A stretch of DNA of 64,000 nt from Rhea pennata (lineage: Eukaryota > Chordata > Aves > Rheiformes > Rheidae), in NCBI RefSeq assembly GCF_028389875.1, contig NC_084687.1, positions 3,012,157-3,076,156 on the forward strand, given 5' to 3'. Position 1 is the first letter of the stretch. Every line of letters begins with the position of its first letter. Positions 10,970-21,357 of this stretch are shown here, piece by piece. The position numbers were made by a program, and so were the translations under genes. The notes beneath the pieces are model-generated. The model saw only the letters and a list, made by a program, of their open reading frames with translations. It ran no database searches and was not told the DNA's origin.

Positions 10970-13900
10970 CTCCAGCCACGGAACTCGCAGAGATCAGTTT
11001 TCTGTATCTGGCTCGAAATCTCTTGTCTGTCCGTCTTCACAGAGAAATTTCAAGTTCTCGTCTCCCTTGATTTCTCCAGTATCATCTCTGTTTGGTTACA
11101 GAGGAATACAGAAGATGGATTTTCTGCCTCCTTTTATGACAGATCCCTGAGGTATTTAGATTCACAAGCTATTTTAATTACCTCCTTCGCTAAGAAGAGT
11201 AATTTTCTCCTGATCAAAACAGCACTAGTAGTCCTCGACTGCAGTCAGTTCTTTGCTCGGGGCTAAACCAAGGCTCCCTTTTATAATAAGTGATCCTAAG
11301 TCCTCCTGGAGCCCTCCGGGAGATGGTCTCTGCGTTACTTTGCCCTCACACCTTGGAACACCCCTGCAAATTTTCCTCTTTGCTTCATGCTTTCTTCATC
11401 AAGGGTGTTTTTCTAAATAGGATTCTCCTTCAATCCCAGCTTAGGAACAGCTCAGCACTGAGTGAGTAAAGGCTTATATAAGACACTTAAAGCCAGATGG
11501 CTTTAAGTTACACAAGGGTTGTATACAGGGCGTTACACTGAGCGCTCTGCGTGGCTGTGTTAGGTTTGGCAATATTTCTTTTATCTGTTCCCAATTTGAA
11601 GGTTTTACATCTTTGCCAGTTTCTTAGGTCTCTCCTGAAAGAAACCTCCAAGGACTTGGATTTGCTTTCCTGTTCCCATCCAGCACTATGCTTCCTAAAG
11701 CCCTAGAAGGATTCCTGCAGTAGCACAGTATTCCTTGAGTCTTGGATTGAATGAAAGGGAAACTGCCTTCAGGCTATCTTCATCATCTGAATGAAAATTA
11801 AAAATAGTGAAAAATACAGTACAAATTTAGATTTGTACTGTCATTTCAGCCTTAATACTTAATGCTGCTGCCAAAATACAGAATGAAAATTGCCATTTTA
11901 AATATATATATTCATTAAATATGTAGTAAACACTCTGTCTCCTATGATGTCCATATACATACAGTGGGCATACTATATAATGAATATTAGAAATGTTACA
12001 TTCAAAACTGTGTATATATTACATACATATATGTATATGGGCATGTAGATAATAATGGGCATTTTTCATGAGAGAGCTTTCATCCCCTGTGTTGATGTGG
12101 CAGTCTGACCACAAGAGTACAAAAAAACCAAGGGACTGTCTCAGCAGCCTGACGAAACCTCTACAATGCTATTTTGCCCCAGATATTCATAAGGACCTGA
12201 AGGCTTTTTTCTTGGTCTCTTCAGCCATTCTGGGCACCTGCTGCTGGGCTTTGGCTAATCCACAACAAGAGGCTCTGTCAGGTCTGATTTCTGGGAGCAA
12301 AGACCCCATCTTTGTTGTGCAGAATGTTTCTTGATTGAAGCTTCGTTGGTACCTTCCCAGGCAACCTTTCAGCATCACCAGGTGAATATTACATGCAAGC
12401 ATTCCTAAATAAATATAACTCCATATAGGCAAAACTGCACTTGTCTGAGTGCTGCCTTGAAGACAGAACAAGAGGCAGCAAGTTATGAGCTTGTAAAGTT
12501 GTTAAAATGTGATCTGGACTATCACAAGGATAACCAAAGTCTGGAATTAGGACATTTGCATGTGACCATTTGCTGTCATAGAAATACAGCATTCATGAAT
12601 TTGTTCTACTGTTTTCATTCCTGTCTTCCCTGTGCTTGATTTTTTTTAATTATTCCCTTGTCAGATGTATTTCTTACCACACGCCCTGCTCTATCCATCT
12701 ATCAGGTGATTTACAGACATTGTCATCATGCAGTAATATCTGCTTTCATAACAGACATCATGTTGCAATAGTTTCTTCTGTTGCAGCTGCCATAAAACAA
12801 CATATTAAATGGGGTTTTTCTGTTTTGGGAGCCAGAAGGAGAACCTTATGATGCACATAAAAAATAATCAGTTTTGTACAAGATATGTGAGTAATTCTGA
12901 GGGAAGATTGATGGGGAATGTTAGACGGCCCACCTAGGCTCTGTAATAAGGAAAAAGCCTGGCAGACTGAGCTCAGCTGCCTCAACAGAGTCAGTGGCAG
13001 CCCCAAATTAGGAGGCAGGGGACAGCAAGGCAACACTGCACCAGGACAATTGCCCATCCCTGGGGATGGATGAGAGATGGCCAGCCTGGCAGGGTGAGAG
13101 AGAGCGCCCAGAAAAGCAGCAGCTGAGCCTGAACTGGTGCTGCCCTGCTAGGACTTCACGGCATGCCCAGATGCCCCATGCTCTCGTTCAGATCCTCAGA
13201 GAATCAAAGCTTTTGAAGATATACCTTGAGGCAGCAGCTGAGGGGATGTTCAGGCACATTACAGTGTTTTCCATACATTGCCTTAATCTCTCTCCCCCTT
13301 GCAGCCTGTGGGGTCAGGCATGGTATTACTGCTGCAGCTTCCTTCACTCTCTGGGCTACTGCGAGGTTTCTCATGGGAGGCAAAACTGTCCGCTATCCCC
13401 GCTCGCTGTAAAAGCCGAGGACTGGGGACAGGGTCCCACAGGCCAGCTGTATTGTGATCCTCTCCCTGGCCTGGTGCCATACTATCTGTGAGACAAAACC
13501 TTGCCATCATCCTCTTAGTGACCAAGAACTTTGAGTTGATTGATTCGTTAAGTGGCTGGGTGCTTTCCTAAGCTGCCTTCCCCCCACCTGGCACTCTGCA
13601 AGGCAGGATTAGCGGGGACTAATGACTCCAGAAATGCAGGATCCCAGCAGCATCCTGAGGCGCTTTTAGAAAAAAAACTCCTTGCTCACATTAAGCACTG
13701 AGCCATCCCACAGTGCTGACAGGTGGCTATGGAGACTGTGGTTTTTCTTTCCTTCTTGTGCAGGATAGCAGCACAGGTGGCCAGCTCTTGTGATCCCAGG
13801 GATATTAAGGAGAAGTGATTGCCTTAGAGGTCTGAAACCATGGCAGAGAGTTTAGGGAAGGATGAACGTAATACCAGGAGTTGGAAACCAATCAAAACTC

Positions 13901-15923
13901 TAGGGCTAATAACTTGTCCTTCTTTAATACTAGGAGATCTTCAGTGGCCAGAGGCAGTCAGGGTCTCAATTTTATAACCAAGAGATTAGGCCAGCATGTC
14001 AAAGTCACTAATGAGCAAAGACTTGAACAGTGAGAGCTGTCAGTACTAGGAGCCAGCATGAAGCTCTCTGTGCTAGTAGTAGGCTTCACCTCTCCAGCCC
14101 TCTTTCTGTAGCAGCCAGACCCCAAGGACAAAACAGCATCATTAGTTTTGGTTTGATAGTTTGGGAACACAAGCCTGTTGTGTAAGGAGCTGCAGGCACT
14201 TGTCTTCATGTTTAGCCAGCACCACTCCCCCAATGAGTGGGAAGGAGAAGGGCCCAGCAGGTACAAAAGGAGGATATTTGGTTCGGCTGTGACTCTGAGA
14301 AGAGGGGGAGAAAGGAATGGATGAGATGAATAGTTTTCTGACAGTTGTTTTGCCTGGCAGGAGTGTCCCATGCACAGAGGGGAGAAGGTGTCCTCGGGGA
14401 AGTCAGTGAGTAAATGAAACCCTGTTCTGCTCAATGCAAATCCAGTCAGGCACCCAATACTGCATGATCTCAAATACAAAGCAAATATCCTGGCCATCAA
14501 AGATTGTTGTGTGATCCTCCCACCAGGCCCCACTGTATGCCCAACACCATCTCACCCTGACCTGGTCATCAACTCTATAAAGTTCCCTAAGTTCTTGGTG
14601 CTGGATAGGAGCAAGATAACATCATGAAGGCCTGCAAATAGTCAAGACCAGTTTCAGTTTCTCCTGCAGTAAAAGTCTGATAAGCCTAGTTCACAGCCAA
14701 AAGGAAATACTGCACTTGTGCTGCAATTAAGATTGGCATTGCTTGAACAGGATGGAGGAGTGGGATTATATGCTTTTCACACTCCTAATCACACAGGGCT
14801 AGACCGGACTGACCCCTGTGAGGTGCCATCCTCTGGGGCTTTTCATCAGCTGGTGATTCCAGTCTCTGCTGATCTCTCATATTTTTCCTTAAACGGTTTG
14901 GGAAGAAGGGAAATTTTCATCTATATGGGGAAGGGCTATTTCCTTTTTACAAGGACTTTGCTTCTCCATTTATTTGTATTTGCACATTTGCAAGAATTGA
15001 AAAGATCGATTGCTTTGGGAGAGGAGAGTGAGAGAGTGATGCTGGATGTGACCCACAGATTCATGTGCCATGGTCACAGGTGAGGACAAGGGACACACAA
15101 ATCTGCCCTGAGGAGACTTGAACACATGGAGCTGAGCCCAGCATCAGGAGAGATGTAGAGCATGGGCCCAGCCATTGGGTGGGCAAGGGCCACTCTGGTG
15201 AGCAGGACCCACAGCAGTGCCAGGGATGCAGCGCTGCACCATGAAGGTTGGGACATCACTGGGACGAGACATGGCTGTGAGGCTGGAGGCCCTGCTTGGA
15301 GGCACTTCCGTCAGCTCCAGAGAGCAACAGTTTCTCTCTCCTCTGGATCACTCTCAAAACAGGCCTCGTTGGCTTCCTTGAGCTATTTGTGATATGACTG
15401 TGCTTCTTCACACCAGAGGGTGTTTCAAGGCCACTGGCACCATTAACTCACTCTTGCCTGCTGCAGGATCCAAAATTTCATCCTCTTCCTCCCATGCTTG
15501 GGCCTCCCATGCTCACCCAGCAGTTGTGTCTGACCCCAGCAAGGTCTTGTTGGCTCCCACTGAACTCAATCATGGCAAACCCGGCACAGCCCTGAGCCAA
15601 GATCCACAGCCTTAATCCAGGGCCCTGCTTAGGGGTTTGGGCAAAGATTAGCTGAGAATGTTCCCAGTGATTATGATTTAATCTCTTTGACATTTCACAT
15701 CTTCTTAGACATAATAGGTGAGACCTCAGCAGCTATAAATCTCCTCAGTCCACTGGGGAGTTATATCAAGTACAGCTTCTGGGCCACTCAGAAACAAGCT
15801 TTACTCATTTCTTTGTGTCAACACAATCTGCTTTTACTAATAAATCTCCTGCTGCTAGAAAGGGAATGGCCATAAATAGACAAAAATGGCTGGACAACAC
15901 CAGGTATCTGCTGTAAAATTTAC
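10970..15923. other. PNPLA1 upstream / BNIP5 downstream intergenic region
   Basis: Intergenic DNA between the start codon of PNPLA1 and the end of BNIP5, about 5 kb. An AT-rich patch with TATATA and ACATATAT runs lies at about 11,890-12,060. Scattered open frames of 60-190 codons show no domain or splice-supported structure. The PNPLA1 promoter must lie in the first part of this stretch, but there is no CpG island, as expected for a tissue-restricted gene. Confidence 0.6.
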
Positions 15924-15990
15924 TTTATTCCACTTTACATCTAGCTTGAAAGGAGCAGCCCACAGCAGCGGTAGCAAGGCAAACTTTATT
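15924..15990 (-). terminator. BNIP5: candidate BNIP5 polyadenylation signals
   Basis: TTTATT on the plus strand at 15985-15990 and again at 15924-15929 gives two AATAAA hexamers on the minus strand. They lie about 240-310 nt downstream of the putative BNIP5 stop codon. They support the gene ending here, although the hexamer is common by chance. Confidence 0.45.
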
Positions 15991-16232
15991 CCAAGTGTAA
16001 TGTCCATACACATCTCATTTCCTTTAGACAAGACTGGCTAGCACTCAACTATCACATTTGAGAAATGCTCTAGAAGAAGCTATAGAACAACAATACATCT
16101 TTTGGCACAGAAACTTGTCTTGGCAGAGTAGTTCCAGCCTAAAATCATGGTGATCCATCCTGCCCGTATGCAATCCACAACCCCATCCTAAATGTGACAC
16201 TTGGTGACCCTGAGGCTCTGCTGTCTATAGGA

Positions 16233-16262
16233 TTAAATTAGCTTGAAATCAGGTGCTTCATC
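16233..16262 (-). CDS. BNIP5: BNIP5 putative terminal coding exon
   Basis: An acceptor-like CATTTTTGGCAG is followed by nine codons (DEAPDFKLI) and TAA, in the phase the previous donor requires. AATAAA hexamers lie about 240 nt beyond. This was chosen by eye; a rival acceptor near 17,560 (CTCTCTCCAACAG) is also open in phase 0, to a stop at 17,385. Confidence 0.4.
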   Translation of the reverse strand, partial: DEAPDFKLI

Positions 16263-19200
16263 CTGCCAAAAATGGTTTTACTCTGACTATAGAGAAGGCC
16301 ACACCATCTGCCACAGCCATCCCAGTGTGGCCGCATCATGTCTCAGCAAATCTGCATCCAGCAAACTCAGCTACAGATTTTCCATTCAAGGAAAAACTCT
16401 GATAACCAAAACAGCCAGTAACATGGGAAATGCAGGTCTACATGAGCTTTGGTTCAGTTTTGCCCTGCATCCTATCTCCAAGAGCAGTCAGTTCTGGATG
16501 CTCCAGAAGGACATGAGCAGCTTGAGCATCTCCCCCAAGATCTCATCCTGATCACTCCAGCTAGGAGAAAAGCTAAAGCCATGAAATATAATATCCTTTC
16601 CTTTCCAAATGACACAATTAACGAAGATGTCAAGGAGCAGCAGGGGTCAGCTGCCTCCTATGGGACCTCAGGGCTGGGTGGGAGGACGCTAAGCTGGTCC
16701 TGAGCCCTGGCAGCCAACCCTTCCCCAGGGCCCCTACAGATGATAAATGAAAGCCGTGACAGCTGGCACTTTTAATACAGCATTGTGTTCAAGAAGGGAG
16801 CGTGTGCACATCTGCGCAGCACACTTAAGTGTGATTTTTATGGACTTTTCTGAACTGGATCTTGGCTTGACAGCAGAAGCTATATATTGCACATACACAG
16901 ATACATATGGAAAAGCAAGTATAAAAATACACATAGACAAACAACCTGTCAGGCGAAACATGCATTAGATGAGAGCTAAAATGCAAATATAGGGCATACC
17001 CCTAGAAATATGGGGTGTGTTTGAATTACAGACCATTTCGTTGCCCCAGCTAGGTAGTTCTAAGCATTTAATGCTGCTGTGTCTATTACCATTGTTTTCC
17101 TTAGAGGATTTTAAATCCACAGGTCACAAATTACAGCAGATTCAGATCAACTACAAGGATTGCTCCCCACGTTGGTAAATCTGCATCCTTCGGTTCACAG
17201 ACACGATGGGCACCAGCCATGGTTGGGAATGCATGTTTTTGAGCAGCCGATTTCAGTCTGGGCTCTCACAACTCTCTGTGTTGAGCTTTCCTCTGTCCTG
17301 TTGAGACAGAATGAGACATCCATGAGTCCCTTCCCCATGTGGGTGATGCCAGAGAGCCTGGACAGGCCTGAACTGGGGATGGTGCTATTGGCATAGCACG
17401 GTCTGTATATATTCAGTAGGAAATTTTCCCAGAGGAAGGTGGAGGATATCCCCATTTATATCTACACTATGCACTAAGGTCAGCCTCCAGGCTGCAGAGA
17501 TGCAGCACACAGGCAGGAAGCAAACCAAATCATGCTTGTTGTTCATGCATGGGCCACGTGCCTGTTGGAGAGAGATCAAGGCAACCTGTCCTACAGGGTT
17601 TCCAGCCTTTGCTATGGAAACAGGATCCAGTCCCAGAGCCCTATGCAAGATGCAGGGCTCATTAACCCTTCCAGCGTAAGCTGGCTTGCATGACATCTGC
17701 CTATGTCTGTAGATCATCCTTAAATTACACCACTTGCTCTAACTTGCTGCTGGCAGCTCAACCGTGAGCACATTGCTCCTACATACCTGAAGAATTTTGC
17801 TGTAGGACAATGGTGCAAACGAATCTTCCAGGTAGCGCGTGCCAAAGCCCATGATCCTGTTCACTGCCTGGTTACAGATGCCTGCTACCTTGGCAGTGAG
17901 GTGCACAGCAAAGGCAAATTGGATTTCTTCAGGGTTAATGTTGGGCCTGCTGGCTGTCATTTCCTTGCTGACATAGGCATCAGCCAAGTTCTTGAAGGAG
18001 CTGTAGGACATTTCTTTGAAAAATGTCCGTAGTCGTGCATCTTCCTTTACCTGTTTAAGCAGCAAATGAACACACACGTGAAGAGTGAATAACTCAGTGT
18101 GTCATACTAGTGTTAGTGCTTTCAAACCACACTGAGAGCAGACAGACAGACAGACATGATCACACCCAGTCAAGGAATTAGAAGATGCCATTTCCTTGAT
18201 TTTACGGAGCATTGTGGCTCGGTGCTGCACCATGGAAGTCAGTGGTGTGGCACCATTTTACAGCAATGCGGAGCTTGGCCCAAATTCCTTATACCCATCC
18301 ACCCAGTAAGAGGTTTCCTCTTACCTTCTTATCCAGCTCATCTCCTGCGTTCTGGAGGAGGGCAACAATTTTTCTGATGGCTTCCTCTGCGGAGAAAGAA
18401 CAATCATTTCCCACATGATTTCCAGCCTTTTCTACAAGCCCCACACCAAAATGTTCTAAGGAGGTAATGCTGCCTATGTAGCCTCCCCAAAAAATTCTCC
18501 CAGGGAAAGACATATGCCTCTATCCATGGAAAATACGTATAAGACTATTGACAAATGCCTTATTTCCTCAGCCGGGAAAAAGACCCTCCTGTCTTTAAAT
18601 TTCTCTCTCTCAAAATCAAGCCCTGATGCTAAAAATGAATCCAAAGCCCACATACAGTTCTTAGGGTCACGTAAACCCATGGGACAGGCCTTAAGTGAGT
18701 TTGGGGTCTTGTACAGGTTCTGTGCATGGACACAAATCTCATGCCAACATGTTCTTGACACCTGCAGCTATGGTAGCAATGTTAGCCTGTGATGAAGCAC
18801 TGTTGAGGGCAACACTCACCAACTCCATCCACACTAGCTGGTCCCTGCAGTTCCTTGAACGTGCGCTCGCTGTTCCCCTGGCTTTCACTGCCGTGGACTA
18901 TCAGCCCTATCTCTTCAGAGACTTGCGCGTAGTAGCAGTCAGGCTGGTCTGTAACTATTAGAAGAAAAACACACATTCAGAATTGGGGGTTTGGGGCGAG
19001 TCCCTCACTGATTAAAAGGGAAATGAAGACATGACGAGTGCCTGATTAGCAAAATTCCTGCGCGTGCTCACTTCATGCTTGTGTTCACTCTGGATTAGTA
19101 TAGACCGTTAAATTAACTATTAGACTGTGCTTTCTGAACCATAAATGAGCTTCAGCGACTTGCCCGGAATTGACCAAACCCTCATAAAAACCATCTTGTT

Positions 19201-20428
19201 AATTTTTCAGCAGGGGAAGGGCTCAGACAGAGTAACTTGTACAGTAACCTGCTGTACAAGTAACTTGCTATGTCACTTGGATCCCAAATGGAGGGGTAAA
19301 CTAAATTGCAATGTCCCTCATTTGCTACAGGTGAAAAACTTGTGCATAGATAGCTACTGGGGAGCAGCTGACTTGTAGTAACTTACTGCACTCCCAAGTT
19401 TGAGAAATGAACTATGCCTGTCAACTTCACCCAAGGCCATCTTCAAGCAGAGCCAAAATTGACCCTTTTCTGGGACAGCAATTTGAGTCAGGAGCCCCAA
19501 AAGCTTGTCCCAAAGCCCTGGAAAGCTGGGATGTTTGTTGGTGTGCTCCTAATGGAAGGGAAAGATTAGAGTTAGGAACTTAGCACTGGACCCTCTCCCT
19601 TGCTTTGCCAAACATAATCCCGCATTCAGCTCCCATCTGCTTTGCCCCATCCTCCCAAGAGGTGAGAGGCAAGAGTGCAGGGGCTAAGTCCCACCTGGTG
19701 AGGCTGGTCTCTGGATGTGCCTCAGCAGAAGGCGGTTGGGTCTCCTGACTTTCCCTTCTGCTCCTGCCTCACCCCGCTCCTCCTCTGTGGCAGCATGCTT
19801 CTTAAAGGAGAAAACCCTCTTGAGGCTGGGTCTCTTCTTCAGAGGTTTACCCAGTGGCGGGGATGTGCTCACATCTGTTCCAGGTCTTTTAACCACTTCT
19901 GTTTTGGTGCTGTGAGGAGCTTTGATATCTTTTTCCTTTGTTTTTTGTCCTACATTTTCCTTCTGGTCATCAGGGTTCTTCTTGAAGAGGAAGTTTAAGA
20001 AACTTTTGAACCAGGCATGTTGGGTTTTCCCCTGGGAGGAATTCTTGCTGCTTTTCCCCTTGTGCTCTGACTCTTCTTTCGTGGAGTTCCCCAGAGCCGA
20101 TGCTTTGCTCTGTTTATCCAGAGTCTCTTCCAGATCTGATGTTTTGGGTCCCTCCTCCTGGTCCTTCTTCAGGCTAATTTTGGAGCACGAATAATTGCAG
20201 AAGTCGCTTTCTGACCTTTGCAACCTGGCTGTCTTTTTCCCTCGCCCTCCAGTTCTCTCCTGAAATCTCTTCTTAGGAGCCAGGGAGTTTTCACAGCAGC
20301 TCAGCGAGCGCCTGACATAGATTTCCAGCACTTTTTTCGCCCCTTGCCTGTCTAGTGAGAGGATCTTTCCTGGTGGGTTCCTCCTTGGGTCCCATGGTGG
20401 CATATCCACATCCATAGCCCGTATGTTG
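16233..20428 (-). CDS. BNIP5: BNIP5 (C6orf222-like), BH3-motif protein, gene span
   Basis: Exons on the minus strand are 20428-19695 (ATG at 20415), 18954-18820, 18386-18325, 18050-17787 and, tentatively, 16262-16233. Phases are consistent throughout, giving 1212 nt (403 aa) with the tentative last exon. The first exon is rich in Lys, Arg and Ser and includes PSLKRVFSFKKH. The third encodes a BH3 helix of the form I-xxx-L-xxx-GDEL. The fourth encodes a hydrophobic, probably helical 88-residue segment (NPEEIQFAFAVHLTAKVAGI). Human BNIP5 is a BCL2-family-interacting protein lying between PNPLA1 and ETV7, so position supports the name. I recognise it from synteny, the BH3 motif and the basic N terminus, not from residue-level recall. 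Human BNIP5 is longer, about 650 residues. Confidence 0.8.
17787..18050 (-). CDS. BNIP5: BNIP5 coding exon 4
   Basis: The acceptor is TTAAACAG and the donor CTTCAG|GTATGT. The exon is 264 nt long (88 codons), phase 0 at both ends. The peptide has alternating charged and hydrophobic stretches (RLRTFFKEMSYSSFKNLADAY, AFAVHLTAKVAGI) suggesting several helices. If unspliced, the frame reads on to a stop at 17739, but the good donor argues for a further exon. Confidence 0.8.
18325..18386 (-). CDS. BNIP5: BNIP5 coding exon 3, BH3 motif
   Basis: A 62-nt exon between TTCTTTCTCCGCAG and AAGAAG|GTAAGA. It encodes EEAIRKIVALLQNAGDELDKK. The core I292-VAL-L296-QNA-G300-D301-E302-L303 fits the BH3 consensus at each hydrophobic position and has the invariant Gly-Asp. 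BH3 helices bind the groove of BCL2-family proteins, so this is the likely functional core of the protein. Confidence 0.85.
18820..18954 (-). CDS. BNIP5: BNIP5 coding exon 2
   Basis: The acceptor is TTTTTCTTCTAATAG and the donor GAGTTG|GTGAGT. The exon has 135 nt and is phase 1 at both ends. The peptide is acidic to neutral (DCYYAQVSEEIGLIVHG) and links the basic N-terminal region to the BH3 exon. Confidence 0.8.
19235..19261. other. perfect 10-bp inverted repeat
   Basis: ACTTGTACAG at 19235-19244 is the exact reverse complement of CTGTACAAGT at 19252-19261, with a 7-nt loop. It lies in BNIP5 intron 1. I see no known element around it. Confidence 0.8.
19695..20428 (-). CDS. BNIP5: BNIP5 first coding exon
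   Basis: A strong acceptor (TTGTTTTCCTCCGCAG) ends at 20429, followed 13 nt later by ATG at 20415, which I take as the start; a second ATG follows four codons on. The open frame extends further upstream, but only from a GTG and across this acceptor, so I rejected that extension. The 240-codon exon is strongly basic and serine-rich, with AWFKSFLNFLFKK as a lone amphipathic stretch and KKRPSLKRVFSFKKH near the end. The donor is CACCAG|GTGGGA in phase 1. Confidence 0.78.
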
Positions 20429-21329
20429 CTGCGGAGGAAAACAACATTTTCATTGTGGTTTTTGCTTTTCTCGCCACACTGTGCGGTCAGCTTGGGCACG
20501 ATGGAAATAACTGCCTTTTGGACTCAACCCAAAGGGGAGCTCCTGGTGTCCGAGGCTGTTTCAATCCTTGGTAAATGATCAACCCTTTTACAGTTGTTAT
20601 CTAAATCGTCCATATCTAAACCATGTACACAGGGTTTTATGATGCTATAAGCTGGGCTATAGACACTACTGATACAGGAAGTGAAACTGCAGAGCTGAGG
20701 GACGAGCTGGTCACAGGTTTCAGAAGGAAACTGCTGAGCCCATTAACCACCTGAAGCTGCCTCCCAAAAGTGGGTCCCCAAGGACCAGTGCTGGCTCGTC
20801 CCACCTAGCTGTGCAGGATTCAGCAGGTTTGCAAGGGTATAATGCAGATAATGTGCTGCTGAGTCTTCATATTGTAACGTGAATATGATGAAAAACCGTA
20901 CCAAAAGCACCTGGCCTCTGACAAGCCACACAACCCCCAACCTCAGATTTCTGAGTATTTTTCCTCAAAGTAATGTTGCTAAAAAAAAAAACATTCCGAG
21001 ACAAGGCCGGGTGCTTCCAGCCAGTCTAAGGCCTGACACCAGGTTTCTCAGAACTGCTGGAATGGGTCGTTCCCCCATGCTGGAAGTAGGCTGCAGAGCA
21101 AACCCAGCATACCAGGGCCGGGAGCTTCCTTGGAGAAAGCAATGTGGGAGCTTGCAGACAAACTCAGTTGCTCCCAATATTGGCCGAACATCTTGCAATG
21201 ACACGGCCCCTCCATGTGCTCTTGGTAGCGCAGGATTACAACTGGCATTTAGAATATCTGATCAATCTTTTTTCAGCAATCTTTTCCTGTTCATTTACAA
21301 GCAAAACTAAACAGGAGATGCTAAAATTG

Positions 21330-21357
21330 AAAAAAAAAAAAAAAAAAAAAAAAAAAA
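21330..21357 (+). repeat. poly(A) tract, 28 bases
   Basis: An uninterrupted A run preceded by CTAAAATTG. It may be the tail of an old retroposed sequence or a simple repeat. I could not recognise an element body upstream, and no target-site duplication is obvious. Confidence 0.85.

Noticed and set aside
13958-14533. A 191-codon minus-strand frame between PNPLA1 and BNIP5
   Set aside because: No domain, no consistent splice sites and no known gene at this place in the synteny block.
20416-20499. Upstream extension of the BNIP5 frame from a GTG
   Set aside because: It begins with a non-ATG codon and crosses a strong splice acceptor at 20429; the ATG at 20415 is the better start.
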